A stretch of 64,000 nucleotides of DNA from positions 62,001-126,000 of the forward strand of contig NZ_BNCG01000010.1 in assembly GCF_014656355.1 (NCBI RefSeq), read 5' to 3'. Shown one piece after another: positions 9,288-18,440 of the stretch (position 1 is its first letter; the number at the start of each line of letters is the position of its first letter). The notes under the pieces are model-generated. The model was not told the origin of the DNA, made no database searches, and was given only the letters and a program-made list of their open reading frames with translations. The position numbers and the translations under genes are program-made. The stretch is from Camelimonas fluminis (GTDB lineage: Bacteria > Pseudomonadota > Alphaproteobacteria > Rhizobiales > Beijerinckiaceae).

Positions 9288-9965
9288 TTACTGGCTGGCC
9301 CAGACGATGCGGGCGATCCAGTCGAGGTCTTTCAGCGCGATCTCCCGCTCGGCGTGTTCGGGGTTGAGCGAACGCAGCCGCACCAGCCGGGCCGTGCGGG
9401 CGGCCAGTTCCTTGGCCATGACCTCGCCGTCGCGGGTGCGGGCGACGACGCGGTCGCCCTTGTGCACGGTCGCCGCCGGATCGACGACGATGACGTCGCC
9501 ATCGCGATACACCGGCAGCATGGAATCGCCGGCGACCTTGAGGCCATACAGGGATCCGTCGCCGGCGCGCGGGAAGATCACCTCATCGAAGCCGGAGCCA
9601 ACAGGATAGCCGGAATCGTCGTAATAACCGCCCTGGCCGGCCTGGGCCATGCCGATCAACGGGATGCCGCGCGGCCGCGCCGGCGGCGGACCCGAGCCTG
9701 TCTGTGGCGTTTGCCCGGCGTCCGCGACGGACGGCTCCCCTCCCACCAGCGTCAGGAACTCGTGAATCGAGGCGCCAGTGGCGTCGAGCACCTTGGCGAC
9801 CGATTCCGTCGATGGCCAGCGCAGGCGGCCGTCCGTGGCGATGCGCTTGGAGCGGTTGAATGTGGTGGGGTCAAGCCCGGCGCGCCGGGCGAGGCCTGAC
9901 GCCGACAGGCCATGGCGCTTCGCCAGCCCGTCAATCGCCTGCCAGATCTGCTGATGTGACAGCAT
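9288..9965 (-). CDS. HTH-type transcriptional regulator with S24 (LexA-like) peptidase domain
   Basis: A 225-residue CI/LexA-like repressor. The N-terminal helix-turn-helix is visible as GLSASGLARRAGLDPTTFNRS. A Pro/Ala/Gly linker and AG-type cleavage region (GMAQAGQGG) follow. The C-terminal S24 domain has the Ser nucleophile in GDSMLPVYRDGDVIVVDP and the general-base Lys in GEVMAKEL. AGGAGG sits 5 nt before the ATG at 9965; upstream in-frame starts lack this. There are no phage genes around, and similar solitary repressors are common in Rhizobiales chromosomes. The inducing signal and targets are unknown. Confidence 0.88.
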   Translation of the reverse strand: MLSHQQIWQAIDGLAKRHGLSASGLARRAGLDPTTFNRSKRIATDGRLRWPSTESVAKVLDATGASIHEFLTLVGGEPSVADAGQTPQTGSGPPPARPRGIPLIGMAQAGQGGYYDDSGYPVGSGFDEVIFPRAGDGSLYGLKVAGDSMLPVYRDGDVIVVDPAATVHKGDRVVARTRDGEVMAKELAARTARLVRLRSLNPEHAEREIALKDLDWIARIVWASQ

Positions 9966-10615
9966 GGCTGCCTCCTGAACACCTCCGGCGCGCGTGCTTC
10001 GCGCCAGGGCGCGATCCTGATCCAGGGCGCGACGCTGCTGGCGCGCCATGTCCTCTGAACGTCAACGCCTGCCAGGCGCTGGCAAAAGCCGCCTTTCCCA
10101 CGAGCCGCCGGCCTCGCGGCGCTCCGTCAACAGGCTCCTCGCTGCAACAAACTCTTCCCGGTCACGGGCATTTCCTTGCAACAGGCTTTCCCTGCCTCTC
10201 CGGCTGACGGACCCATCAGCGTCCATACCCGGCGCGGCCGTGAGCGCGACCGTCCTATGCCAAAGAATTTATTCCCTTTTTCGCCTTACGACAAGATAAC
10301 CAGGCGGCGTCTCTCAGGTTCTCCTTTCGACGCCATTGACGGCGGGCTGAAGGACGCCGATTCTCCGAAAAGGCATTCTTGGAAAAGCCATTCTTGGGAA
10401 AGGCCATGAACCTGGTTAAAGTCTGGATGGAGCAGACAGGCTGGATGAGAAAGCCGGCGCCGTGACCATGCGGCTGGCCACAACCAGCCGGCGGAATGAT
10501 ATGGTCTCACGAGACGCGTTGGCTCATGAGACAGGTTAGCCACGTAAGGCGACATCGCCCGGCAGGGCGGCGCCGCCACCCCTCGTGTGATGTGCGTTTG
10601 CGAGCGGAGCGCGCC
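9966..10615. other. 650-nt gap without a convincing gene
   Basis: It lies between the divergent S24 regulator and apaG. It contains a 15-nt tandem repeat (GAAAAGGCATTCTTGG, 10367-10397, two copies with one mismatch plus a partial third). Its base composition is locally AT-richer around 10259-10310. A 50-codon frame at 10257-10409 has no Shine-Dalgarno and no recognisable features. No tRNA or terminator is seen. Confidence 0.5.
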
Positions 10616-11023
10616 ATGTACCAGGCACTGACCCACGACATTGAAGTCACCGTGACGCCCAGCTTCCTGGAGGACCAGTCCTCACCGGGACATGGCGATT
10701 ATTTCTGGGCGTACACGGTGCAGATCGCCAATCTCGGGCCGCGCCCGGTGCAGTTGCGGGCCCGCACCTGGCGCATCGTTGATGGCGACGGCGCGGTGGA
10801 GGCTGTCACCGGCCCCGGCGTTGTCGGCGAGCAGCCTCATATCGCGCCCGGCGACGCCTACACCTACACCAGCGGCTGCCCCCTGCGCACGCCGCATGGC
10901 GTAATGAGCGGCAGCTACGCCATGATTGACGCTGCTGGCGAACGGTTCGAGGTGACCATTCCCACCTTCGTGCTGGACAGTCCCTACGCCATTCGCGCCG
11001 GCGTGGCGCGCATCATCCACTGA
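10616..11023 (+). CDS. apaG: ApaG protein (Co2+/Mg2+ efflux-associated)
   Basis: A 135-residue single-domain ApaG with a fibronectin III-like fold. The family pattern is clear: DIEVTVTPSFLEDQS, YTVQIANLGPRPVQLRARTWRI, GPGVVGEQPHIAPGDAYTYTSGCPL, GVMSGSYAMID and FEVTIPTFVLDSP. The ATG at 10616 gives the normal length; longer in-frame starts upstream extend into non-conserved sequence. Its biochemical role is not settled: mutants of enterobacterial apaG affect cobalt resistance and magnesium efflux. It stands 200 nt before argE, on the same strand. Confidence 0.93.
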   Translation: MYQALTHDIEVTVTPSFLEDQSSPGHGDYFWAYTVQIANLGPRPVQLRARTWRIVDGDGAVEAVTGPGVVGEQPHIAPGDAYTYTSGCPLRTPHGVMSGSYAMIDAAGERFEVTIPTFVLDSPYAIRAGVARIIH

Positions 11024-11223
11024 CAGCTTTTCTGGCCGGCGGCTGGCGTGAGGGCCTTGCGGCAAGAACGCCCGCTCGCGGTTCGGCAACCCTGGCCAGA
11101 TCGGCCGTTCCGGATAGACTTTGCCGGCAAGACCGCCAGCCAGACTTGCCGGCGCATCGAACAGGATAACGGGAGCAGGCGCCGTCTGGACTGGCGACCT
11201 GCCCGGAACCGTCAGGAGCCAAT

Positions 11224-12372
11224 GTGACGCCTCTCGCCATGCTGGAGCGACTGGTCGCCTTCAATACGGAGAGCCACCGCTCCAACCTGGAGCTCATCGC
11301 CTTTGTCGAAGCCTGGCTGACGCAGTTGGGCGTGGCTTCCGTGCACATCCCCGATGCAACGGGTGAAAAGGCCGCGCTGTTCGCCAGCATCGGCCCGGCG
11401 CAGGACGGCGGCGTGTTGCTGTCAGGCCATACGGACGTGGTGCCGGTGGCCGGCCAGGCCTGGACCAGCGATCCCTGGCGGCTGCGCGTGGCGGACGGGC
11501 GCGCCTATGGACGCGGCGCCGTCGACATGAAGGGCTTCGTCGCCATTGTGCTGGCGCTGGTTCCCGAGATGCTCGCGGCCCGGCTGGCGACGCCCATCCA
11601 TATCCTGCTGTCCTATGACGAGGAGGTGTCCTGCCTTGGGGTGGTCGACGCGGTGGGGCGCATGGGCGTGGATCTGCCGCGCCCTGGCGTCGCCATCGTT
11701 GGCGAGCCCACGGGGATGGACGTGGTCACCGCCCACAAATCCGTGGTGTCGCTGACCACCCGCATCACAGGCAAGGAAGGCCACTCCTCACAGCCGGCGC
11801 ACGGCGCCAATGCGGTGATGGCGGCGGCCGAGCTGATCCATTGGCTGGCGCGCCGGCAGGAGCAGTTCGCCACGGCTGGCGATCCCACCGGCCTGTTCGA
11901 TCCGCCCTGCTCGACCCTTCAGGTCGGCGCCATTCATGGCGGCACGGCGCGCAACATCATCGCGCGCGATTGCAGCTTCCTGTGGGAGTTTCGCGGCCTG
12001 CCCGGTCACAGCCATCGCGATGTGATGGATGAACTGGCCGCTTTCGCCGAAACGGACGTGCTGCCGCGCATGCGCCTGGGCGCGCCGGAAGCCAGCATCG
12101 ACACCATCTGCGACGTGGCCGTGCCGCACCTGGCGCCGAAGCCCGGCTCCGCCGCCGAGCAACTGGCGCTGCGTCTGGCGGGGCGCAATCACACCACGAC
12201 GGTGTCCTTCGCCACCGAAGCCGGACACTTCCAGAATGGCGGCGTCGCCACCGTGGTCTGCGGCCCTGGCTCCATCGACCAGGCTCACCAGGCCGACGAG
12301 TTCATCACCCTCGCGGAGTTGGAGAACGGAACTGCCTTCGTCCGCCGTCTTGTCCAGGCCCTGGGCGTCTGA
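11224..12372 (+). CDS. argE: Acetylornithine deacetylase
   Basis: A 382-residue M20-family metallohydrolase that removes the acetyl group from N-acetylornithine, giving ornithine for ArgF. Metal ligands are visible: the His in LLSGHTDVVP, the Asp in GRGAVDMKGF, the Glu pair in YDEEVSCLG, the Glu in IVGEPTGM, and the C-terminal His/Glu region TEAGHFQNGG and GPGSIDQAHQADEF. The start is GTG with AGGAG 6 nt upstream. ArgD and ArgF lie just beyond on the opposite strand, so arginine genes cluster here without sharing one transcript. Confidence 0.92.
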   Translation: MTPLAMLERLVAFNTESHRSNLELIAFVEAWLTQLGVASVHIPDATGEKAALFASIGPAQDGGVLLSGHTDVVPVAGQAWTSDPWRLRVADGRAYGRGAVDMKGFVAIVLALVPEMLAARLATPIHILLSYDEEVSCLGVVDAVGRMGVDLPRPGVAIVGEPTGMDVVTAHKSVVSLTTRITGKEGHSSQPAHGANAVMAAAELIHWLARRQEQFATAGDPTGLFDPPCSTLQVGAIHGGTARNIIARDCSFLWEFRGLPGHSHRDVMDELAAFAETDVLPRMRLGAPEASIDTICDVAVPHLAPKPGSAAEQLALRLAGRNHTTTVSFATEAGHFQNGGVATVVCGPGSIDQAHQADEFITLAELENGTAFVRRLVQALGV

Positions 12373-12438
12373 CGCGGGCATCTTCAAGAAAAGCGGACTC
12401 CGCCTTTCGTAAAGAAGATACGTCCAGTCAAAGCGATC

Positions 12439-12476
12439 GAGCGCTTTCGGTGAACCGTCTTTCACCGGAAGCGCTC
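12439..12476. repeat. 38-nt imperfect palindrome after argE
   Basis: GAGCGCTTTCGGTGAA pairs with TTCACCGGAAGCGCTC around a short loop. It lies 66 nt past the argE stop. It may work as a 3' stabilising hairpin or be a reduced member of the GAGCGCTTTC repeat family. Confidence 0.5.
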
Positions 12477-12515
12477 TCGCCGGAGCGCGCGCCGTAGCCG
12501 GCCAGGAACAGCCAA

Positions 12516-12545
12516 CAAAAAACCGGCGCGACAAGGCCGCGCCGG
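12516..12545 (-). terminator. Intrinsic terminator of the argD-argF-hslO operon
   Basis: On the minus strand CCGGCGCG pairs with CGCGCCGG, followed by a run of six T. It is 24 nt after the hslO stop. Confidence 0.88.
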
Positions 12546-12568
12546 TGAAACCACGTTCGGGAACAGGC

Positions 12569-13603
12569 TCACCGCTCGCGGTCGCCGCCCTCGCCTGAGT
12601 CCGCCAGGGCGGCGGCGGCGATCTCCGCCTCCACCTGTCCGGGATCCAGATCATAGTGACGCGAGCAGAATTCACAGGTCACGCCGATGCGGCCATCATC
12701 GCCGACCATGTCGGCGCGCTCCTGCCGGCTGAAGCCGGTGAGCATGCCCATAATGCGCTCGCGCGAGCACTGGCAGGCCTCGCGCACCGGCTGGGCTGGA
12801 AATACCCGCACGCCGCGCTCGTGATACAGCCGGTACAGCAACTGCTCGCTGGGCAGTAGGGGGTCGAGCAGTTCGTGCGCCTCGGTGGTCTCGGCCAGCA
12901 TGCGGGCCTCGTTCCAGGCCTCATCCTCGACGCCGGCGGCGATCTGATGGCCCGCGGGGGCGTCGCCGGGCGACAGATCGGCCTGACGCAGACGGTCAAC
13001 CGAATGGGGCATGAACTGCACCATCAGTCCGCCAGCCCGGTAGAACCGCCCGGTTGGCGATTGCGAGGTCATTTCCTCGCCAACCGCAAGCCGCACCAGG
13101 GTCGGGATCTGCTCCGACTGCTGGAAATAGGTATGGGCGCACTCCTCCAGGCTCTGGCCTTCCAGCGGCACGATGCCCTGATAGCGGCTGGCGTGGCTGC
13201 CCTGGTCGATGGTCATGGCCAGATGGCCCTTGCCAAGCAGCGCGCCCGTCGCCGTCTCGCCGGCGGCCGAGGCCGCGGCGACGGCTTCCGCATCGAAGCG
13301 GGCGCAGGCGCGCACCTGGTCCGGCGCGTCGAAATCCACGACAATCATGTTGATCGCGCCGGAGGAGCGGGTCTGTAACTGGAAGCGGCCCTCGAGCTTC
13401 AGGGCCGAGCCCAGCAACACGGTCAACGCCATGGCCTCGCCGACGACGCGGGACACCGCTGGCGGATAGTCATGGCGGGCCAGCACGGCGTCGAGCGCCG
13501 GGCCGAGCCGGACGACGCGACCGCGCACGTCCAGAGCCTCGACCGCGAACGGCAGGGACAGGTCGTCGCCAGCGTGGGAACCGGCCGCTTCCGCGCCGGC
13601 CAT
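12569..13603 (-). CDS. hslO: Hsp33 redox-regulated chaperone
   Basis: A 344-residue cytosolic holdase activated by oxidative unfolding. The zinc-binding redox switch is intact: Cys-Gln-Cys at about residues 276-278 (EACQCSRERI) and Cys-Glu-Phe-Cys at about 310-313. The N-terminal chaperone domain starts LPFAVEALDVRGRVVRLG. The ATG at 13603 overlaps the argF stop in a TGATG arrangement, so translation is probably coupled to argF; the preceding GTG is less likely. It is the last gene of the operon, followed by a strong terminator. Confidence 0.95.
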   Translation of the reverse strand: MAGAEAAGSHAGDDLSLPFAVEALDVRGRVVRLGPALDAVLARHDYPPAVSRVVGEAMALTVLLGSALKLEGRFQLQTRSSGAINMIVVDFDAPDQVRACARFDAEAVAAASAAGETATGALLGKGHLAMTIDQGSHASRYQGIVPLEGQSLEECAHTYFQQSEQIPTLVRLAVGEEMTSQSPTGRFYRAGGLMVQFMPHSVDRLRQADLSPGDAPAGHQIAAGVEDEAWNEARMLAETTEAHELLDPLLPSEQLLYRLYHERGVRVFPAQPVREACQCSRERIMGMLTGFSRQERADMVGDDGRIGVTCEFCSRHYDLDPGQVEAEIAAAALADSGEGGDRER

Positions 13604-14619
13604 CACTCAGCCGCGCCCAGGCACCAGGCCAGGACGCCCTTCTGGGCGTGCAGACGGTTTTCCGCCTCGTCGAACACCACGGACTGCGGGCCGTCCATCA
13701 CCTCGTCGGTGACTTCCTCACCGCGATGGGCCGGCAGGCAGTGCATGAAGATGGCGTCCTTCGCCGCCGCCGCCATCAGCTCCGCATTGACCTGGTAGGG
13801 CTGCAGGAGCTTCTGGCGCTGCGCCTCGCTTTCCTCATCGCCCATGGAGACCCAGCAGTCGGTGATGACGGCCTCGGCGCCGCGGACCGCCTCACGCGGG
13901 TCGTCGATGAGGCTCAGCTTCGCGCCGCTGGCGCGGGCGAACGCGAGCACCTCAGGCGCCGGGCCAAGGTCCTTCGGCGCCGCCACGGCGATCTCGAAGT
14001 CGAGGAGCGCCGCCGCATGAATCCACGAGGCCAGCACATTGTTGCCGTCGCCGGTCCACGCCACCTTGCGGCCGGTGATCGGCCCGAGCCGTTCCTCGAA
14101 CGTCAGCAGATCAGCCATGATCTGGCAGGGATGCGACAGCTTGCTGAGGCCGTTGATGACCGGCACGCTGGCGTATTCGGCCAGCTCGGTCATGGCGGCG
14201 TGGTCGAGGATGCGGATCATGATGGCGTCGACATAGCGCGACATGACGCGGGCCGTGTCGGCGATGGTCTCGCCGCGCCCGAGCTGCATCTCCGCGCCCG
14301 TCAGCATGATGGTTTCGCCACCCAGCTCGCGCATGGCGAGATCGAAGGACACGCGGGTTCGCGTCGACGGCTTGTCGAAGATCATCGCCAGGGTTTTGCC
14401 GGTCAGCGGGCGGAAGTCGGAGCGCTCGCCCCGGCGACGCGCCGCCTTCAGGCGCTTGCTGATCTCAAGAACATGGCGCAACTGCTCACCGGTGAAATCG
14501 GTGAGGTCGAGGAAGTTGCGCCGCTGCTGCGACGAAGCCGACAAATTCTGATCCTTCAATAACTCCGGTGACAAACTGACAGGGCCGCTGACCGGCTCCG
14601 TCCCGAAACGCGCATTCAT
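13603..14619 (-). CDS. argF: Ornithine carbamoyltransferase
   Basis: A 338-residue OTCase: carbamoyl phosphate plus ornithine gives citrulline, the sixth step of arginine synthesis. The carbamoyl-phosphate motif STRTR is at residues 85-89, HPCQ at 163-166, the ornithine loop DCWVSMG at about 254-260 and HCLPAHR at 293-299. An extra 30-residue N-terminal stretch precedes the usual start (RNFLDLTDF). The ATG overlaps the argD stop as TGATG and its own stop overlaps hslO the same way, giving a tightly coupled three-gene operon. Confidence 0.96.
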   Translation of the reverse strand: MNARFGTEPVSGPVSLSPELLKDQNLSASSQQRRNFLDLTDFTGEQLRHVLEISKRLKAARRRGERSDFRPLTGKTLAMIFDKPSTRTRVSFDLAMRELGGETIMLTGAEMQLGRGETIADTARVMSRYVDAIMIRILDHAAMTELAEYASVPVINGLSKLSHPCQIMADLLTFEERLGPITGRKVAWTGDGNNVLASWIHAAALLDFEIAVAAPKDLGPAPEVLAFARASGAKLSLIDDPREAVRGAEAVITDCWVSMGDEESEAQRQKLLQPYQVNAELMAAAAKDAIFMHCLPAHRGEEVTDEVMDGPQSVVFDEAENRLHAQKGVLAWCLGAAE

Positions 14620-15821
14620 CACGCCGCTCCCGCCGCGGCGCCGCGCACCTCGCGCTGCAAACGCCCCGCCACGGCTTCAAGCCGGGCCAGGCCTTCCCGC
14701 ACCTCATCCTCAGTAATCGTCAGCGGCGGCAACAGCCGGACTGTATTGTCGCCAGCGCCGACCAGGATGAGTCTTTCATCGAGCGCCGCGGCTGCGAAAT
14801 CGGTGTTGGGCACATTCAGCTTCAGGCCCAGCAGCAGCCCCTCGCCGCGCACTTCGGCGATGATGTGGGGGAAGCGGTCGCGCAGTTCGGCAAGACGCTG
14901 GCGCAGCAGCAGGCCGATCTGGTTGATGTGATCCAGAAACCCCGGAGCCAGCACCACGTCGAGCACGGCGTTGCCGACAGCCACCGCCAGCGGATTGCCG
15001 CCGAAGGTGGTGCCGTGCGTGCCGGCGGTCATGCCTTTGCCGGCCTCCAGGGTCGACAGGCAGGCGCCGAGCGGGAACCCGCCGCCGATGCCCTTGGCGA
15101 TGGCCATGATGTCAGGCGTGACCCCGGACCATTCATGGGCGAACAGCTTGCCGGTGCGGCCGACGCCGGTCTGCACTTCGTCAAGGATCAGCAGCAGGCC
15201 GTGCTCATCGCACAGCTTGCGCAGCTCGCGCAGTTTGGCCGGCGGCACAACCCGCACGCCGCCCTCGCCCTGCACGGGCTCGATGAGGATGGCGGCGGTG
15301 GCGGGGCCGATGGCGGCCTTCAGCGCTTCGGCGTCATCCACCTTCACCTGATCAAAGCCATCCACTTTGGGGCCAAAGCCTTCCAGATATTTGGCCTGGC
15401 CGCCGGCGGCGATGGTCGCGAGGGTGCGGCCATGGAACGCGCCCTCGAAGGTGATGATGCGGTAGCGCTCGGGCTGGCCGTTGGTCGCGTGATACTTGCG
15501 GGCCATCTTGATGGCGCACTCCAGCGCCTCGGCGCCAGAGTTGGTGTAGAACACCTGATCCGCGAAGGAGTTGTCGACCAGCCGCTGCGCCAGCCGCTCG
15601 CCTTCCGGAATCCGGAACAGGTTGGAGGTGTGCCAGAGCTTGCCGGCCTGCCGGGTCAGAGCCTCCACCAGGTGTGGATGGGCGTGACCGAGCGAGTTCA
15701 CGGCGATGCCGGAGCCGAAGTCGAGATATCGCTCGCCATCGCGCGTCGTCAGCCAGACGCCCTGGCCCTGCTCGAACTGAAGATCCACACGCGCAAAAGT
15801 TGGCAACAGCGGCGACGTCAC
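14619..15821 (-). CDS. argD: Acetylornithine aminotransferase
   Basis: A 400-residue class III PLP aminotransferase that makes N-acetylornithine from the semialdehyde; it often also serves in lysine synthesis. It has [13 protein letters not shown] (93-105), the PLP Asp in [13 protein letters not shown] (212-224), the Schiff-base Lys243 in [11 protein letters not shown], and [16 protein letters not shown] at 15821 is preferred because AGGGAG lies 8-9 nt upstream and the N-terminus [10 protein letters not shown] matches the family; GTG at 15830 is possible. It is the first gene of the argD-argF-hslO operon; a promoter and stem-loop lie about 150 nt upstream. Confidence 0.95.
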   Translation of the reverse strand: MTSPLLPTFARVDLQFEQGQGVWLTTRDGERYLDFGSGIAVNSLGHAHPHLVEALTRQAGKLWHTSNLFRIPEGERLAQRLVDNSFADQVFYTNSGAEALECAIKMARKYHATNGQPERYRIITFEGAFHGRTLATIAAGGQAKYLEGFGPKVDGFDQVKVDDAEALKAAIGPATAAILIEPVQGEGGVRVVPPAKLRELRKLCDEHGLLLILDEVQTGVGRTGKLFAHEWSGVTPDIMAIAKGIGGGFPLGACLSTLEAGKGMTAGTHGTTFGGNPLAVAVGNAVLDVVLAPGFLDHINQIGLLLRQRLAELRDRFPHIIAEVRGEGLLLGLKLNVPNTDFAAAALDERLILVGAGDNTVRLLPPLTITEDEVREGLARLEAVAGRLQREVRGAAAGAA

Positions 15822-15952
15822 TGACCGCACTCCCTGATGGCGACGCCGGCCCCGACATCAACTTTGCCGTATTCGCCGTCAGGCTGCGTCGCGCCTGCGA
15901 ACGCCAGACCGGAGGCGCCAGCGCCCGAAGCCAAACGTCCATGAAAATCAAA

Positions 15953-15977
15953 GTGCCGCCCTGTCGAAGGGCGGCAC
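15953..15977 (-). promoter_or_regulatory. Stem-loop with U-rich tail at the predicted 5' end of the argD transcript
   Basis: GTGCCGCCC / GGGCGGCAC form a perfect 9-bp stem with a 7-nt loop. On the minus strand it is followed by TTTGATTTT. It starts almost exactly at the predicted transcription start, so it is either a 5' stabilising hairpin or a very early attenuator. Confidence 0.6.
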
Positions 15978-15984
15978 CGGCTGT

Positions 15985-16012
15985 ATTTTATGCCGGGCGA
16001 CAATTCTGTCAA
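15985..16012 (-). promoter_or_regulatory. Sigma-70 type promoter for argD-argF-hslO
   Basis: On the minus strand TTGACA (16012-16007), a 16-nt spacer and TAAAAT (15990-15985). The predicted start is near 15978, leaving a leader of about 157 nt before the argD GTG. Nothing else was identified in the rest of the 623-nt gap up to gcrA, apart from the dyad at 16229. Confidence 0.65.
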
Positions 16013-16228
16013 TTACAGGATGCATTTACATCGGAACGCCAGACAGGCTCCCGGTTCTGCGCCGAGTCCGGGCCTGCGACGCCCTTCGCGCGGGCGGCCC
16101 GGCGGCGGATCATGACGTCCGCGTGCAACAGTCACGCGACAATGGTGGGGTGTCCCGAGCCGCATATGTGTTATCCAGCGGCAACCGCCCGTCCAGCGCC
16201 CCACCTCTGCTAAATCGTTGAAAAAATA

Positions 16229-16252
16229 TGATCACGGACTCGTTTTGATCAT
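16229..16252 (+). promoter_or_regulatory. Inverted repeat with a GANTC site upstream of gcrA
   Basis: ATGATC and GATCAT arms flank a 12-14 nt spacer that holds GACTC (16237-16241), the recognition sequence GANTC of the CcrM methyltransferase. It lies about 200 nt before gcrA. GcrA acts at methylated GANTC promoters, so autoregulation is possible but not shown. Confidence 0.4.
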
Positions 16253-16444
16253 GTTCCTGGGGAAAACGGTGGGGAGCGGACTGCTGCGGTTGAAGCCTCG
16301 TCCCGCCATCTTGTATGGTCCGGGACATATCCCACGACATATCGTGGCGCCGTTACCCTGACGGATTGATGTTTTGCGTAGCTGAACCAGTTCAGCGCGT
16401 TTACGCAGATTTTCTGCATGAACGAATTTGGTGCGGAGGAACGG

Positions 16445-17008
16445 ATGAGCGAAGCTGGAAGCGGCTGGAGCGACGAACGCGTCGAACTGCTGAAGAAGCT
16501 CTGGTCGGAAGGGCTCAGCGCCAGCCAGATCGCCACCGCCATGGGCGGAGTGACGCGTAACGCGGTGATTGGCAAGGTCCATCGTCTTGGCCTGTCAGGC
16601 CGGGCAAAATCCACCTCGGGCGGCGCGCAGAAGCCGCGCAAGAGCGTTTCCGTCGCAGCGCCGCGCGCCGCAACGACAAATGCGCGGGCCACCGCCAGCA
16701 TCCCGCTGGTGCAGGGCAATACGGCGCTCGCAGCCGTCGCCGTCGCGCCTGAACGCCCTCAGGGGATGCCCGCGCCGGCCGCTGTCGCAGCTGTCGCGAC
16801 GTCTCCGGCGATCGCCGCGCCAGAATCCCAGCGCGTCACCATCATGGAGCTGCGCGAGAACATGTGTCGCTGGCCCATGGGCGATCCGACCTCGGCGGAT
16901 TTCTGTTTCTGCGGCAATCGTACGACGCCTGGCATTCCCTATTGCACCTTCCACAGCCGCATCGCCTACCAGCCGCCGGAGCGGCGCCGCGATCGCCGCA
17001 GCAACTGA
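16445..17008 (+). CDS. gcrA: GcrA cell cycle regulator
   Basis: A 187-residue alphaproteobacterial regulator that binds sigma-70 RNA polymerase and activates promoters carrying methylated GANTC sites. The N-terminal DNA-binding domain reads GWSDERVELLKKLWSEGLSA, then SQIATAMGGVTRNAVIGKVH, RLGLSGRAKS. An Ala-rich linker follows. The C-terminal sigma-interaction domain has ENMCRWPMGDP, FCFCGN and YCTFHSRIAYQP. GGAGGA precedes the ATG at 16445. A strong terminator follows at 17041. This gene by itself assigns the window to Alphaproteobacteria. Confidence 0.97.
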   Translation: MSEAGSGWSDERVELLKKLWSEGLSASQIATAMGGVTRNAVIGKVHRLGLSGRAKSTSGGAQKPRKSVSVAAPRAATTNARATASIPLVQGNTALAAVAVAPERPQGMPAPAAVAAVATSPAIAAPESQRVTIMELRENMCRWPMGDPTSADFCFCGNRTTPGIPYCTFHSRIAYQPPERRRDRRSN

Positions 17009-17040
17009 GCTGGCGGCGGCTTCAACCACTGAGCGATCCG

Positions 17041-17074
17041 ATGCCCGCGCCTGTCGCGGGCATTTGCTTTTTTG
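17041..17074 (+). terminator. Intrinsic terminator of gcrA
   Basis: ATGCCCGCG / CGCGGGCAT stem with a CCTGT loop, then TTTGCTTTTTT. Confidence 0.88.
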
Positions 17075-17198
17075 GCTGAAGAATTTTCGACAAAAGTCGG
17101 AGCCGGTTTTCATCAAGCGCCCATGGGTCTGCAGGGCCCGATATGTCAGGCCCACCTGAGCCTGGCATGAGGATCGCGGCCCGGCGCCCGGCGCAAAG

Positions 17199-17224
17199 AA
17201 AACCCGCCGGCAACGGCGGGTTTT
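17199..17224. terminator. Bidirectional terminator-like hairpin
   Basis: AAAACCCGCCG, loop GCAA, CGGCGGGTTTT: the arms end in A and T runs, so it can end transcription from either side, between gcrA and the convergent phoB. Confidence 0.75.
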
Positions 17225-17264
17225 GACATGGCGGGCGCTGTTTCTTGGGGCAAGGCTCAGGCAA

Positions 17265-17353
17265 CTCCGTTCACACCGAAACGAAAATTCTCCCGATCGT
17301 TCTGATCTGACGCGTTTTCCTGACGCACGTGAGCTTTCATTTTACCGGAAAAC
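17265..17353 (+). repeat. Dispersed palindromic repeat family 2, copy 3
   Basis: Starts CTCCGTTCACACCGAAACG and contains GATCTGACGCGTTTTCCTGA and CGCACGTGAGC, ending near GGAAAAC. It aligns with the copies at 7398 and 32803. It lies 25 nt beyond the phoB stop. Confidence 0.6.
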
Positions 17354-17377
17354 CCCTCCACCCAACAGCACGCATGC

Positions 17378-18076
17378 TCAGGAGCGGGCGAAGGTTTCGT
17401 CGAATGAATAGCCAGCCCCGCGAACGGTGCGGATCGGATCGGGCTGGCGCGGCCGGTTGATGGCCTTGCGCAGCCGCCCCACATGCACGTCCACGGTGCG
17501 TTCGTCGATATAGACGTCGCGGCCCCAGACGCTGTCGAGCAGTTGCTCGCGGGTGAACACCCGGCCGGGACTCTGCATCAGGAATTCCAGCAGGCGGAAT
17601 TCGGTGGGTCCCAGATGCAGTTCGCGATCCGAGCGCCGCACACGGCGGGTTTCCCGGTCCAGCTCGATATCGCCGGCGGTCAGCAGGGCGGCCACATGGC
17701 CAGGCTTGGCGCGGCGTAGCAGGGCGCGAACGCGGGCCAGCAACTCCGGCACTGAAAATGGCTTGACCACATAGTCATCGGCGCCGGTGGCGAGGCCGCG
17801 GATGCGCTCCGCCTCTTCGCCCCGGGCCGTGAGCATGATCACCGGCAGGCGCGCTGTTTCCTCGCGCTGGCGCAGACGGCGGCACAGCTCAATGCCGGAA
17901 AGCCCCGGCAACATCCAGTCCAGCAACGCCAGATCCGGTGGGGCCTCCTGCAAGCGCACTTCGGCTTCATCGCCGCGCGCCACGCTATCGACCACGTAGC
18001 CCTCGGCTTCGAGGTTATAACGCAGCAGCAGGGAAAGGGATTCCTCGTCTTCAACGATCAGAATGCGCGTCGCCAT
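17378..18076 (-). CDS. phoB: Phosphate regulon response regulator PhoB
   Basis: A 232-residue OmpR-type regulator that activates the phosphate-starvation regulon when phosphorylated by PhoR. The receiver domain has the acidic pair D10-E11-E12, the phosphoacceptor Asp53 in LLDWMLPGLSG and Lys105 in VVKPFS. The C-terminal winged helix contains LGPTEFRLLEFLMQSPGRVF and ERTVDVHVGRLRKAI. GGAG lies before the ATG at 18076; in-frame codons upstream are not conserved. The gene is separated from phoU by a 476-nt repeat-bearing gap, rather than following it closely as is usual. Confidence 0.95.
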   Translation of the reverse strand: MATRILIVEDEESLSLLLRYNLEAEGYVVDSVARGDEAEVRLQEAPPDLALLDWMLPGLSGIELCRRLRQREETARLPVIMLTARGEEAERIRGLATGADDYVVKPFSVPELLARVRALLRRAKPGHVAALLTAGDIELDRETRRVRRSDRELHLGPTEFRLLEFLMQSPGRVFTREQLLDSVWGRDVYIDERTVDVHVGRLRKAINRPRQPDPIRTVRGAGYSFDETFARS

Positions 18077-18310
18077 ATTCCACTCCACGCCCCGGCGCAG
18101 CGTCTCGCGCACGCCCGGCGGCCAACCACACGGCGCCGGAGCCTCTCCGGGACGAGGCAAGCCATGCCTTCGGCCAGAAAATGCTCCGGAACAGGACGTC
18201 AGGGCGATGCTCCGTCACACCAGGTGCGCCCGATGGGGCTTGCGGATCTGCTTTCGCCCTTGCGGCCATGCGGGGTCCAATGGGGGCAGGTCCGGCCCAT
18301 TGCCGGGGTT

Positions 18311-18440
18311 ATGCCCTGTCTCTCTGGTTTGACGCGCTTTCCTGACGCATGCGGCGCCACTGCAGAAAACGCTCCACCATCTTCAACCAGCGCATTTCCC
18401 TGATGCGAAGCAATTACGCCTCGCGGAAATCCGCCGCGAC
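18311..18440 (+). repeat. Dispersed palindromic repeat family 2, copy 4, in the phoU-phoB gap
   Basis: ATGCCCTGTCTCTCTGGTTT then GACGCGCTTTCCTGACGC, a GGCGCC centre and GAAAACGCTCC. A second, weaker unit follows at about 18395-18440 (TTTCCCTGATGCGAAGC). It occupies part of the 476-nt stretch between phoU and phoB; nothing else was recognised there. Confidence 0.6.

Noticed and set aside
10257-10409. 50-codon frame MPKNLFPFSPYDK... in the apaG upstream gap
   Set aside because: No Shine-Dalgarno, no signal or domain, and its end lies in a short tandem repeat.
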